Origin: Streptomyces spororaveus
GTDB lineage: Bacteria > Actinomycetota > Actinomycetes > Streptomycetales > Streptomycetaceae
Assembly (NCBI RefSeq): GCF_016755875.1
Contig: NZ_BNED01000005.1
Span: 1,302,001 to 1,366,000, forward strand
Reading direction: 5' to 3'
DNA: 64,000 bases
In this document: positions 8,556 through 18,400 of the stretch, piece after piece
Numbering within the stretch: position 1 is the stretch's first letter
How the letters are laid out: every line of letters starts with the position of its first letter
The notes under the pieces: model-generated
The model's input: only the letters and a program-made list of their open reading frames with translations
What the model was told of the DNA's origin: nothing
Databases searched by the model: none
Program-made: the position numbers and the translations under genes

Positions 8556-8888
8556 AGGCACCTTCCAAGGGTTCCAGAGGGTCCACCAGGACCCGTGGGA
8601 ATCCCGGTCAGGGGCTCATGCCCTGTCACTCTACGTGTGCTCTGGAGGACATGCCTGAGATGACGGGCGGCCTCGGCGTGGTGACGCGGCCGCTGTTCCT
8701 GCTCGGTCGCCGGTCCGAGGCCGACGCGGCCGCGGGCCCGCGGCGGACCGGCCCGTCCACCCGGTGGCGCCTGGTCGCAAGACGCCGCGGCCATGCCGGG
8801 ACGCGAGTGAACTGCCGTCCCGTGAACGGCTCCTGCCGGGGAACCCGGAGTCGGGGCACTCTTCCCGCTCGTGCGATGCACAGCCCCG
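8556..8888. other. Intergenic region with a nested inverted repeat
   Basis: No gene is supported here. At 8710-8751 the outer arms CCGGTCCG and CGGACCGG (8 bp) enclose the palindrome CCGCGGGCCCGCGG at 8730-8743. This sits 140 bp after the acyltransferase stop and could end the polysaccharide transcript. The part next to 8555 should hold the oxidoreductase promoter, but I see no clear -35/-10 pair. Confidence 0.5.
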
Positions 8889-10136
8889 TCAGTCGGCGGC
8901 CCGGCGCCTGCCCCGTCGGCGGCGCGGGTACGGAAAGAGCCGTGGCGAGCGTTTGGCGGCCAGGTCCTCGACCCAGCCGAAGGTCAGCACCAGCAGGCCG
9001 AGCAACGGAATCGCCACCAGCAGCGTGAACCACGGGCTGGCCAGCAGCCACTGGAGGTTCGTGTAGAAGAAGTGGACGCTCCAGAGGGGGTCGATCAGCG
9101 GAACGGCGACCACCAGCGCCGCCTCGTGCCAGAGGTACACGCTGACGGCGCGTGCGTTGAGCAGGCGGACCAGGCCGTTCCAGCGTTCGAGCGGTCTGGG
9201 CCACTCCGCCCAGGACGGGCTGACGTGGAGCAGGATGGCGACGAAGCCGAGGGACCACAGGGCCTGGGCGACAGGCCAGGACTCGATGTCGGTCGGTTCG
9301 GTGGGATCGACCGGCCGGGTCTGCAGGTACCAGAGGCCGGCCACCATGACCAGCGGTGCGATGGACGGCAGTACGTACTGCGGGATCTTCTTGAGCAGCC
9401 CCTCCTGGTGGGCCATGCCGAGGATCCAGCAGGAGCCGAACATGGTGAAGTCGTTGGCGGTCTCCCACACCCGGCTGTAGATGAACTCCTGGTCGGCGAA
9501 GAACGTGTTCATGACGATCGTCAGCGCCAGGGGCGTGAACAGCGTCACCACCGGAAACCGTCGCAGTGCCCGGAGCATCAGCGGTGAGAGCAGGACGTAC
9601 CACAGGTAGGCCCGGAGGTACCACAACGGGACGACGATCTGCGCGGCCCAGGTGTGTTCCACGTGATGGTGGAAGCCGGCCAGCTCGTCCGCGTAGGGCG
9701 GGGTGCTCAGCGGCAGGATCCAGAAGCCCAGCTTGGCCCACCACCAGCTGGGGTGGCCCTCGGAGTGGGGGCCCCAGCCGTCGAGAATCTGGAGGGCGAT
9801 CACGACGGCGCCGAACAGCCACATCGGCGGCAGCAGCCGACGCAGCCGGCTGCGGATCACACCGAGAGCGGGACGGCTGAGCGAGCGGGCCATCAGCGAG
9901 CCGGCCAGCGCGAACATCACGCCCATCGACGGGAAGGCGAGGGGCAGCCAGAACCAGCCGAAGTTGTGGTAAAGCACCACGCGGCCCAGCGCCAGCGCTC
10001 GCAGAAGGTCGAAATAGAGGTCCCGGCCGCCCTTGCGCTCGGGCGGTGCCTCCGGCTCCGGCTCCTGTCGCAGCACGGCGGGGACCCTCAGCCGGACGGT
10101 GTCGCAGGTGCGCCCGAGGTCGATGGGTGCGGTCAC
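8889..10136 (-). CDS. Membrane acyltransferase, acyltransferase-3 (OafA-like) family
   Basis: Integral membrane protein (415 aa) with about ten hydrophobic segments. It begins with a cytoplasmic stretch leading to RDLYFDLLRALALGRVVLYH, the region that carries the family's catalytic-site residues. Such enzymes O-acylate extracellular polysaccharides or other carbohydrates. The GTG start at 10136 overlaps the TGA of the upstream NodB/GT2 gene as GTGA, so translation is probably coupled and this start is preferred over in-frame codons further upstream. The context suggests that it modifies the polymer made by the upstream glycosyltransferase; the acyl donor is unknown. Confidence 0.85.
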   Translation of the reverse strand: MTAPIDLGRTCDTVRLRVPAVLRQEPEPEAPPERKGGRDLYFDLLRALALGRVVLYHNFGWFWLPLAFPSMGVMFALAGSLMARSLSRPALGVIRSRLRRLLPPMWLFGAVVIALQILDGWGPHSEGHPSWWWAKLGFWILPLSTPPYADELAGFHHHVEHTWAAQIVVPLWYLRAYLWYVLLSPLMLRALRRFPVVTLFTPLALTIVMNTFFADQEFIYSRVWETANDFTMFGSCWILGMAHQEGLLKKIPQYVLPSIAPLVMVAGLWYLQTRPVDPTEPTDIESWPVAQALWSLGFVAILLHVSPSWAEWPRPLERWNGLVRLLNARAVSVYLWHEAALVVAVPLIDPLWSVHFFYTNLQWLLASPWFTLLVAIPLLGLLVLTFGWVEDLAAKRSPRLFPYPRRRRGRRRAAD

Positions 10137-12289
10137 GGTCGGGCCTCCACGGGTACGGCGACCTCGCCGGTGCGGCGGAGTTTCTGCCACCGCAGCCGGC
10201 CACCGGTCATCGCCGTGATCGCGGACTGCAGCAGGACGATGTACATCAGCTGCCGGTAGACGAGTTGCTGGATCGGCAGGCTGATCAGATGCCAGGGCTT
10301 CTCGCCGTCAAGCCGGAAGGCGTACCAGGACAGTGCGGCCTGGAGCAGAATGAAGCCGCCCCAGCTGGTGAGGGTGATCGGGGCGTCCCCGAACAACACG
10401 CCGTACAGCAGGAACATGTCGACCAGCGGCGCCAGCAGCGGGGCGACCACGCCGAACAGCACGACGAGCGGCAGCCCGATTCGGCCGAAGCGCCCGGCCG
10501 GGCCGCGGGAGGTCACGGCGCCGCGGTGCTTCCACATCGCCTGCATGCTGCCGTAGCTCCAGCGGTACCGCTGGGACCAGAGCTGCTGGAGGCTGGCGGG
10601 AGCCTCGGTCCAGGCGCGGGCGCGCTCGGCGTAGACGATCCGCCAGCCGTCGCAGAGCACCGCGATGGTGATGTCGGTGTCCTCGGCGAGGGTGTCGTCG
10701 CTCATCCCGCCGACCTGCCGCAGGGCCTCCTTGCGGAAGGCACCGACCGCGCCGGGGATGGTCGGGATGACGCCCAGCATGTCGTACATCCGGCGGTCCA
10801 GGTTGTGGCCGAGGACGTACTCGATGTGCTGCCAGGCACCGATCAGGCTCTCACGGTTGCCGACCTTGGCGTTGCCCGCGACCGCGCCGATCGCCGGGTC
10901 GCCGAAGGGCTGGACCAGCTCGCGTACGGTGGACGGCTCGAAGACGGTGTCGCCGTCCATCATCACGATGATGTCGTACGAGGCTGCCGCGATGCCGGTG
11001 TTGAGCGCGCTGGACTTGCCGCCGTTGACCTGGCGGATCAGCCGGACGAACGGCAGGTCCATCTCCTCGACGATGTCCGCGGTGCCGTCCGTGGAACCGT
11101 CGTCGATGACGATCACCTCGATCGGATGGTCGCCGGCGGCCAGGGATTTGAGGGTGTTGGCTATGCACTCCCGCTCGTTGTAGGCCGGGACCAGTACGGT
11201 GACCGGCTCGGTCACCGGCGGTCCCCAGGCATCCCGCCGCTTGGAGCGGCGGGCGTGGATCGGTGCGAGAACCAGCATCAGCGCGAACCGGCCGAAGTTG
11301 AGGAAGCCGACGAGGGCCAGCAGCGCGACCAGAACCGGCAGCGTGTGCACGGCGAACTGGGTACCCCAGATGAATCCCTTGCCGGCCCACAGCTGGAAAC
11401 CGTGCACCGGCACGGTGGCGCTGGGGGCGCCGAGCGCCTCGGAGATGGTGGTGAAGCGGTAGCCCTGGGCCTGCAGCTTGTCGATGATCTGTACGAGCGC
11501 GGCGATGGTCTGGGTACGGTCGCCACCCGCGTCGTGCAGCAGGATCAGCGCTCCCGCGCCGGGCTTGGACGGCATCGCCGTCTTGACGATCGCATCGACG
11601 CCGGGACGCTTCCAGTCGTCGGTGTCGCGGTCGATGAACGCGGTGAGGTAGCCGCGCGCGCCCACGTACTTGATCACCGGGTAGTTCCAGTCGTCCAGCG
11701 CCGAGGCGTCGGAGGAGTACGGCGGGCGGAACAGCGCGCTGTGCACGCCCGCGACGCCGGCCAGCGCCAGCTGCGTCTGCGCCAGCTCCCAGCTGACCCG
11801 GGCGTGGGACTGGTACACGAGATCGGGGTGGGTGAAGGTGTGCACGCCGAGCTCGTGGCCGCCCGCGACGATCTGCCGGATCAGCTCCGGGTTGCGCGTG
11901 GTCATCGCGCCGGTCACGAAGAAGTCCGCACGGATGTCGCGGGCCGCGAGCACCTCGAGGATCTTCGGAGTCCACTCCGGCGAGGGACCGTCGTCGAAGC
12001 TCAGGACCGCGGTGCGGTCGGGGATGTGATAGCTCACGGGGTGCTCGTTCCTGGCACCCCGCGCGTCGATGATCGGGCCCCCCTTGAGCAGGTTGTCCGG
12101 CACGGTCGTCTTGTCGACCGAGATCGCGATCCGGGAGTCGTGGAACGCCTCGTTGGTGGCGAGGCCGCGCAGGACGAGGAGCGCGAGCAGGCACGCCAGC
12201 AGGGACAGCGGCATGAAGAAGCGCAGCGGTGGCGCGGCCAGTCGGCGCGGCCTGAGCAGGGACTGCCGGCGGCGCTGGTGGCGGGACAA
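10133..12289 (-). CDS. Bifunctional polysaccharide deacetylase / family 2 glycosyltransferase (MatB-like)
   Basis: Membrane protein (718 aa). An N-terminal anchor (about 24-45) precedes a NodB deacetylase domain with FDDG (Asp99-Asp100) and HTFTH (His150, His154). A hydrophobic segment follows, then a processive GT2 domain with VPAYNE, DDGSTDGT, DGDT, EDTD and QRYRW, then C-terminal membrane helices. This fusion suits synthesis plus partial deacetylation of a poly-N-acetylglucosamine-like polymer, as reported for Streptomyces MatB; equivalence is inference. The start is TTG, 5 nt after AGGAG. It lies 31 bp after the small membrane protein gene and overlaps the acyltransferase gene. Confidence 0.85.
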   Translation of the reverse strand: MSRHQRRRQSLLRPRRLAAPPLRFFMPLSLLACLLALLVLRGLATNEAFHDSRIAISVDKTTVPDNLLKGGPIIDARGARNEHPVSYHIPDRTAVLSFDDGPSPEWTPKILEVLAARDIRADFFVTGAMTTRNPELIRQIVAGGHELGVHTFTHPDLVYQSHARVSWELAQTQLALAGVAGVHSALFRPPYSSDASALDDWNYPVIKYVGARGYLTAFIDRDTDDWKRPGVDAIVKTAMPSKPGAGALILLHDAGGDRTQTIAALVQIIDKLQAQGYRFTTISEALGAPSATVPVHGFQLWAGKGFIWGTQFAVHTLPVLVALLALVGFLNFGRFALMLVLAPIHARRSKRRDAWGPPVTEPVTVLVPAYNERECIANTLKSLAAGDHPIEVIVIDDGSTDGTADIVEEMDLPFVRLIRQVNGGKSSALNTGIAAASYDIIVMMDGDTVFEPSTVRELVQPFGDPAIGAVAGNAKVGNRESLIGAWQHIEYVLGHNLDRRMYDMLGVIPTIPGAVGAFRKEALRQVGGMSDDTLAEDTDITIAVLCDGWRIVYAERARAWTEAPASLQQLWSQRYRWSYGSMQAMWKHRGAVTSRGPAGRFGRIGLPLVVLFGVVAPLLAPLVDMFLLYGVLFGDAPITLTSWGGFILLQAALSWYAFRLDGEKPWHLISLPIQQLVYRQLMYIVLLQSAITAMTGGRLRWQKLRRTGEVAVPVEARP

Positions 12290-12320
12290 TGACGCTCCTG
12301 GAGATGGGTGGTGCGGACGA

Positions 12321-12767
12321 TCAGGGGTGCTTCGCCGGTCGGCCGGGGGGCGCCGTGCCGCGCGGCGCGGTGGTCACGGCCTTCGATGTGGTCGTCGCGT
12401 TCTTCGGCGTGGCGGCCATGGTCTTCGGCGTGGCGGCCGCGGTCTTCGTGGCGGTGGCCGGCGCCTTCGCCTGGGGTGTCGCAGACCGCACGGCCGTCCG
12501 GGGCGCGGACGGTGGGGACGACGGGCCGGGCGACAGCGACGGCACGGGTGGGGGCACCGGGGCGGCCGGCCACGAAGGCTGTACGGGTATGCGCATCGGC
12601 GGGGCGTCCGCCTGCACACCGATCAGGCTGCTGCCCATGGCGACCGCCAGGACCGCGCCGACCACCGAGACCGGCCAACCGAGACCCCGCAGCAGACGGC
12701 CACGCAGACCCGACTGGTCGACGAATACCGGTGCGGGAGCGGACTCGCGAAAATTTGGCTCAGACAT
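12321..12767 (-). CDS. Small membrane protein with a Pro/Ala/Thr-rich tail
   Basis: 148 aa, no recognised family. A short cytoplasmic N-terminus is followed by one membrane helix (about 30-52, GWPVSVVGAVLAVAMGSSLI) and then about 90 residues of low-complexity Pro, Ala, Thr and Lys repeats that would lie outside the cell. The tail contains repeated ATPK units. The ATG follows GGAG by 7 nt. It is the first gene of the operon with the NodB/GT2 fusion and acyltransferase, so a scaffold or accessory role in polymer export is plausible but unproven. Confidence 0.65.
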   Translation of the reverse strand: MSEPNFRESAPAPVFVDQSGLRGRLLRGLGWPVSVVGAVLAVAMGSSLIGVQADAPPMRIPVQPSWPAAPVPPPVPSLSPGPSSPPSAPRTAVRSATPQAKAPATATKTAAATPKTMAATPKNATTTSKAVTTAPRGTAPPGRPAKHP

Positions 12768-13133
12768 GTCAGGCTCCGCCCGGTGCGCCGGTCAGCGGTC
12801 GATGGAATTGATGATTGCGCGCACCTCGCGAGGCCTTTCAGCGCAGGGTACGCAGACCGCGGGACAGCAGGGCGAACGCTAGTACACCGGCCTGAATCGA
12901 ATTTGGCCCGATGTATGCATTTGGAGTGATCTGCTCAGGTGTCGTAATCGGATCGCAATGCCAATGGGACGTACCGATCAGTAGGCGAGACGAGGAGTCG
13001 CCGGATAGTGATCGACCGCTTGCGAGACACCCTCCGAACCGGAGCTAAGATTCCCCCTCGCGTGATCAGTCATTTGATCCTCATTTGCAAAAGGGCGTGT
13101 CCAGGTACCGCCTCTACGCCCCAAGGAGCCCGT
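12768..13133. other. Divergent promoter region, polysaccharide operon and GH16 gene
   Basis: 366 bp without a supported gene. It is more AT-rich than its surroundings, especially 12880-12990, and must hold the promoters of the minus-strand polysaccharide operon and the plus-strand GH16 gene. I found no clear operator or -35/-10 pair. Confidence 0.5.
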
Positions 13134-14078
13134 GTGAGCCAGCCCCGCCGCACCTCTCGCAGCCGCGCGTGGACCGCGCTCACGCTGCCCGTGCTCCTGT
13201 GCGTACTCGCCGCGTGTTCCGGCGGCCCCGCATCCGGCCGGGGTGCCGATGCCGCGGCCCCCGGCGCCTCGCGGACCCCGTCCGGACCGCCGGGAACCCT
13301 GTTCGACAACTTCCACTACAGCGGCCCCGACGACCCCTCGCTCACCGCCAACGGCTGGGAGGTCCGCAACGGCGCGGGCAGCCCGGGAATCAAGGACACC
13401 TGGTCCAGCGCCGGCGCCGGCTTCCCCTCCGACGCGACAGCCCAAGGGGGCAGGGTCCTGCAACTGCGGGCCTCCACCGACGGCACCAAGCAGGGCACCA
13501 GGCAGGTCGAGGTGCAGAGCACCGGCACCGCCCTCTTCACGGGAACCTACGCCGCTCGGGTCCACCTCAGCGAGAGGCCCACGAGCGGCCGCGACGGCGA
13601 CCATGTCGTCCAGACCTTCTTTCCCATCTCCTCCGCGGAAGCCTCGGCGGACTACAGCGAACTCGACCACGAATACCTGCCGAACGGCGGCTGGGGTTCG
13701 GTGGGTTCGCAACTCGACAACGTCAGCTGGTACAAGGCCGATCCGCCGGACCGCGTCAGCCACACGTCCAAGCAGCACCTTGAGGGCTGGCACATCATGA
13801 TGATCACCGCCGTGAACGGAAAGGTCACCTATTCCCTGGACGGCAAGGACCTTTTCACCAGCTCCGGCAAGTACGTCCCGCGCGAGAAGATGGACATCCA
13901 TTTCAGCAACTGGTTCATCGACCTTCCCTTCACCGGCGGTCCGCGCACATGGGACATGAAGGTCAACTGGTTCTACTACAAGGCCGGTGAGGCTGTTTCC
14001 CAGGCGGAGGTACAGAAAACGGTGGACGGCTTCTACAGTGCCGGGACCGGCTTCATCAACACCGTGCCGAAGTCCTGA
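13134..14078 (+). CDS. Lipoprotein glycoside hydrolase, family 16
   Basis: 314 aa. The signal peptide ends in the lipobox LAAC (Cys at about residue 25), so the enzyme is anchored outside the membrane. The rest is a concanavalin-like beta-sandwich. The active-site strand reads ELDHEY with Glu176, Asp178 and Glu180 in the GH16 ExDxE pattern, giving nucleophile, helper and acid/base. GH16 enzymes cleave beta-1,3- or beta-1,4-linked glucans and galactans. The GTG start has AAGGAG 7 nt upstream. It is divergent from the polysaccharide synthesis operon and may trim or release that polymer, but the substrate is not shown by sequence. Confidence 0.82.
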   Translation: MSQPRRTSRSRAWTALTLPVLLCVLAACSGGPASGRGADAAAPGASRTPSGPPGTLFDNFHYSGPDDPSLTANGWEVRNGAGSPGIKDTWSSAGAGFPSDATAQGGRVLQLRASTDGTKQGTRQVEVQSTGTALFTGTYAARVHLSERPTSGRDGDHVVQTFFPISSAEASADYSELDHEYLPNGGWGSVGSQLDNVSWYKADPPDRVSHTSKQHLEGWHIMMITAVNGKVTYSLDGKDLFTSSGKYVPREKMDIHFSNWFIDLPFTGGPRTWDMKVNWFYYKAGEAVSQAEVQKTVDGFYSAGTGFINTVPKS

Positions 14079-14200
14079 CTACGCCGTCGAGGTACCGGAA
14101 GATCTGGGCACACCCGGGGCAGTGACACCCGTGTGACCACGTCGGCGATCCGTTGGACGGCGCCACCGGAACAAGGCCGCCCTCCCACGCGCCGGCCGGG

Positions 14201-14788
14201 TCACTTGCCGACCGACCGCCAGATGCGGTCGGGCAGTTCACGGGCGGCTTCCTCCAGATCGAGGTCCCCCACGGTGAGCCAGCGCCGGACGACGGCGACC
14301 ACCGGGCCCATGGCGAGGGACTCGATCAGAGCCGGCGAGAGTTCGGCGAGCTCGCCCGACTCCTGGTGCGCCCGGATCCAGAGGGTGATCGGTGTCAGCC
14401 GGGCCTCCTGGGTGTCGCGGATCTCGTGCGCGCGGGCCATGCCCTGGCGATCCGCGGTGACGGAATGGATGAGGCGGGCCGCGCGGGGATGGGCCTGTAC
14501 GAAGTCCAGGTAGGCGAGGACGACGGCCCGGATGCCGGAGCGGGCGTCGGCCGCCTGGAGCAGCGCTGCCGCCAGTTCCTTCAGCAGCTGCTCCAGGGAA
14601 CGCAGTGCGAGCGCGGCGACCACTCCGTCCAGGCTGCCGAAGTGGTGGTAGATGCTTCCGGAGCTGACCGCGCTGGTACGGGTGATGGCCCCGAGGGTGA
14701 GACCGGCTTCCCCGGACGCGGCGTAGAGGCGGAGCGCCGCGTCCAGGACCTGTTCGACGGTGGCTTCGCCGCGTTGTTGCTTCGGCAT
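14201..14788 (-). CDS. TetR family transcriptional regulator
   Basis: About 195 aa from the ATG at 14788. The N-terminal helix-turn-helix covers residues 8-55 (LDAALRLYAASGEAGLTLGAI, then SSGSIYHHFGSLDGVV, typical of TetR), followed by an all-helical ligand-binding domain. An in-frame start 13 codons upstream (14827) is possible, but the added residues are not TetR-like. The gene is divergent from the trypco1 gene, and a TTTCTAGAAA palindrome lies between them. Its target could therefore be itself, the trypsin-nSTAND operon, or both. The ligand is unknown. Confidence 0.85.
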   Translation of the reverse strand: MPKQQRGEATVEQVLDAALRLYAASGEAGLTLGAITRTSAVSSGSIYHHFGSLDGVVAALALRSLEQLLKELAAALLQAADARSGIRAVVLAYLDFVQAHPRAARLIHSVTADRQGMARAHEIRDTQEARLTPITLWIRAHQESGELAELSPALIESLAMGPVVAVVRRWLTVGDLDLEEAARELPDRIWRSVGK

Positions 14789-14872
14789 CGGGCAGGCGTC
14801 CTCGGTCTCGTAACGGCGGTGGATCACCTCGATCCTCGCCGGGTTCAGCCTAAAGCACCATTATTGGATTCT

Positions 14873-14882
14873 TTTCTAGAAA
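14873..14882. promoter_or_regulatory. Short palindrome between the TetR gene and trypco1
   Basis: TTTCTAGAAA is a perfect 10-bp palindrome in an AT-rich patch, 85 bp upstream of the TetR start and 122 bp upstream of trypco1. It is a possible operator core but shorter than a typical TetR site. Confidence 0.3.
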
Positions 14883-15003
14883 GACTTTCAATTTGCCGAG
14901 TGGGGGGCCCACACTGGTCCGGGTCCGGGCCCGGGAATCACGTGCAGGCGGCTCGGCAACGAGGGTGCGGGCGAAGGCGGTTCGGATACCAGGAGGGGGA
15001 GAC

Positions 15004-15444
15004 GTGGTGTACCACGTGGAGTTACCGATCGGTGGGGCGGCCGAGCCGCAGGACGTGGTGCGGGTCGAGGTCGTGGAGACCGGCGAGGACGGCCTGGTCC
15101 GGGTCGCCCGGCCGGGGCAGGTGATGGCGCGCGCCTCACGGTCGCTGGCGGAGATGGTGACCGGGATCCGGCCGGTGGCACAGAGTTTCGTCGACGGCTT
15201 CCGCGGCATACCCCAGGCTCCCGACGAGCTCAACCTGGAGTTCGGGCTGTCGATCTCCGCCGAGGCCGATGTCGTGATATCGAGCACGGCGGCCGAGGCC
15301 AACTTCAAGATCTCGCTCACCTGGACCCGTTCCCCGGCCGACGCCCCGGCCGACGCCCCGGCCGCGGGCCCGGCCGCGGACACAACCGCCGGGCCCGCCG
15401 GCGACTCCGCTGTCGGCCCCGTCGCGGCGGAGCCGGCGCCGTGA
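15004..15444 (+). CDS. Trypsin-co-occurring domain 1 protein (trypco1, CU044_2847 family)
   Basis: 146 aa. Residues 1-106 match the trypco1 pattern: an N-terminal beta strand, a central RASRSLAEMVTGIRPVAQSFVDGF helix, and the closing ELNLEFGLSISAEAD ... AEANFKISLTW segment. The last 40 residues are a Pro/Ala/Gly tail. In published comparative genomics, trypco1 proteins accompany trypsin-like proteases in NTPase-based conflict systems. AGGAGG lies 7 nt before GTG 15004; GTG 15007 is also possible. Codon 7 is TTA, so translation should need the bldA leucyl-tRNA. The stop overlaps the next start as GTGA. Confidence 0.82.
   Translation: MVYHVELPIGGAAEPQDVVRVEVVETGEDGLVRVARPGQVMARASRSLAEMVTGIRPVAQSFVDGFRGIPQAPDELNLEFGLSISAEADVVISSTAAEANFKISLTWTRSPADAPADAPAAGPAADTTAGPAGDSAVGPVAAEPAP
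15022..15024 (+). promoter_or_regulatory. TTA leucine codon (bldA-dependent) at codon 7
   Basis: In-frame TTA near the start of the trypco1 gene. In Streptomyces TTA is read only by the developmentally regulated bldA tRNA. I found no other in-frame TTA in the genes of this window; other tta strings span two codons. Confidence 0.85.
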
Positions 15445-18400
15445 CGGAGCCGCAGGCGTCGCAGGGCGTCGGCCCGAAGACCCTCAACGCGGCGGTCCTG
15501 CGGATCCGCGACGGGCGCGGGGATCCCGTCGGCCTGGGCTTCCTGATCTCCCCCGAACTCGCGCTGACCTGTGCCCACGTGGTGTCCGCGGCGCTCGGCA
15601 CGCCGCAGGACGAGGAGCCCTCGCCCGCCTCCCGGATCCGCGTCGACCTGCCCCTGGCGTCCCCCGTCGCCCCGGACGGCGTCGGGGTGACCGCGAGCGT
15701 CGAACGCTGGCTGCCGCCGCGCGAGGAGGGCGGCGGGGACATGGCGGTCCTGCGGCTGGACGCCCCGCTGCCCGGCGCCCGCCCCGTGCGGCTGATCGAG
15801 GCCGAGCAGGTGTGGGGTCATCCGGTACGGGCCTTCGGCTTCCCCACCGGACGCCCGGGCGGAGTCTGGCACTCCGGGGTCCTGCGGGAGGCGCAGGCCC
15901 ACGGGTGGATCCAGGCGGACCTGGCCGGCGGAGGCTATCCGGTCTCGCGGGGCTTCAGCGGTACCCCGGTCTGGGACGAGGACCGCGTCGGAGTGGTCGG
16001 CATGATCGCCGTCGCCGAGGCGGGCCGGCCGCCGGTCAGTTACCTGATCCCGACGGCCGGCATCCTTCAGGCCTGGCCCGAGCTGCGCCCGCTGACCCTC
16101 CCGCCGTCGCCGTTCCGCAGCCTCACGGCCTTCCGGGAGAGCGACGCCCCGCACTTCCACGGCCGGCGGGCCGAGAGCGAAGAGCTGGACCTCGCGCTGG
16201 CGGGCGAACCATGGGTGACCATCGTGGGCGCCTCCGGATCCGGCAAGTCGTCCCTGGCCCTGGCCGGGGTCGTCCCCCGGCTCCGGCGTTCGGGGGCCGC
16301 GGCGGTCGTCGTACGGCCGACCCACGGCAGCAGTCCGCTGGCCGTCCTCGCGGCCGCGCTGCTGCCGCTGCTGGAACCCGAGCTGTCCGAGACGCAGCGC
16401 CTCGCCCGGATCTCCGACCTGACCGGGGTGCTGCGCGGCGGTGGCCTCGCCGATGTCGTGGCCCGGGTGCTCGATCTGTCCGGCAGCCGTCGACTGCTCG
16501 TCGTGGTCGACCAGTTCGAGGAACTCCTCGCTCTCGCCGCGGAAGCCGTCGACGAACTGGCCGATGTCCTGTTCGGCGACACCCTGCCGCGGCCGGTCCG
16601 GGTGCTCACGACGTTGCGGGCCGACTTCCTGGAGACGGCGCTGGCGCATCCCCGGCTCGGGGCGGTCATCGGCCGACGCGTCCACGCCCTCGGCCCTCTG
16701 GGACCCGAGCGGCTGCGCGAGGTCGTGACCGCCCCCGTGGACGCCGTTCCCTCGGTGCGCTACGAGACCGGCCTCGTGGACCGCATCCTGCAGGACACCG
16801 GCACCGAGCCGGGCGCACTGCCCCTGCTGGGCTTCGCCCTCGACCTGTTGTGGCGCGAGCAGCGCGGAGGACTGCTCACCTACGAGGCCTACCAGGACCT
16901 CGGCGGTGTCACCGGGGCGTTGAGCCTGCACGCCGACCGGGTCTGGGCCGAGTACGTCCCCGAAGCGGACGCGCCGGTCGCCCAGCGGCTGTTCACCCAG
17001 CTCATCCGGGTCCCCGTGGGATCACCGGCCGCGACGCGCCGACTGGCCCTGCGCGGCGACCTGAGCGAGGAGCAATGGCAGGTCGCCCAACGGCTCGCCG
17101 CCACCCGGCTCCTGGTGACCGGCCGCAGCGCCGAAGGCGGCGAGACGGTCGAGCTCACGCACGAAGCTCTCATCGGCGGCTGGGAGAGACTGGCGCGGTG
17201 GGTCGAGAGCGACCGTTCCTTCCTCGTGTGGCGGGAGTCCCTGCGCCATGACATGGACCGCTGGGAGCGGGCGGAGCGGGCCGCCGAACTGCTGCCGACG
17301 AAAGTGACCCTCGCGGGTGCCGGGCAGTGGGTACCCCGACGGGCCGGCGATCTGAGCCCCGCCGAACGCGCCTACCTGGAGGCCGGACGCGCCCACCAGC
17401 GCTCCCGGGCCCGCCGGGTGCGCGGCGCCTGGTCCGCGGTCTCCTTCATCGTGGTCCTGACCGTCCTGCTCGGATCACTGTTCCTGGTCACACGGCAGGA
17501 GAGCCGCGACCGCGACGCGCTCGCCACCTCACGGTCCCTGACCCAGGCGTCCCAGGACGCCGCGGCCACCGACCCCGCCCAGTCCGTGATGCTCGCGCTC
17601 GCCGCCTACCGGACCTCTCCGACCCAGGAGGCCCGCAACCAGCTGCTGCGCCTGCACCTGGCGTACGCGGACAAGAGCCGGGTCGTCTCGGGCCTGCTGG
17701 GAACGGTACTGAGCATGCAGGGCAGCCTCGACGGCAACGTGGTGCTGGCCACCTCCAAGAACGGCAGGGCGACGCTCTTCACGGGCGTCACCACCGGCCG
17801 TATCCGCAGCGCGCAGGTGCCCTCGGTCGGACAGGTGAAGTACCCGTTGGTCTCGGCCGACGGAAAGCGGGCCGGCTACGTCCAGGAGGACGGGGTCGCC
17901 GCGTGGTTCCCGGTGCACGCCGACCGTGAGGAGCCGATGGGTGAGCTGCACAAGCTGGCCCCGGCCCCGGCAGCGGCCGTCGGAACGGACAAGGGGCTGG
18001 CCCCCACCATGTCGGTGGACGGGACGCTGATCGTCCAGCGGGTGCAGGACCACCTGGTCTGGTGGGATCTGGACAGCGGCGCCATCGCCCGCTCCACGCG
18101 TGCGCCCGAGGACCACCCCGACGGCAGTATGGATGACCTGTGGATCGGCGCGGACAACCGGACCCTGCTGCTGCGGCGACACCGAGCGGGCACCAACAAC
18201 ACGACCCTGCTCGCCTACGACCCGGCGACCGAAGCGACGCGTGCCATCGCCGGCGGAGTGGACGTCATCGAGCTCTCCGGAGACAGGACGGCAGCCGTGG
18301 CCTGCACCGAGCAGGGTGGCGGCGCGGCGGTGACCCTCCTGCGGATCTCCGACGGCGCCCCACAGGGGAAGCCCTACGTGGAGACGGAAAAGCGGTACAG

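Noticed and set aside
8393..9028. Possible gene in the gap after the acyltransferase gene
   Set aside because: Arg/Pro/Ser-rich translation without a domain, overlapping two real genes at its ends.
12978..13901. Minus-strand frame opposite the GH16 gene
   Set aside because: GH16 has a lipobox, catalytic motif and AAGGAG; the opposite frame has none.
16036..16041. Other tta strings as further bldA codons, for example in the nSTAND, acyltransferase, EgtC and PARG genes
   Set aside because: In each case checked the tta spans two codons (for example agt-tac) and is not a codon.
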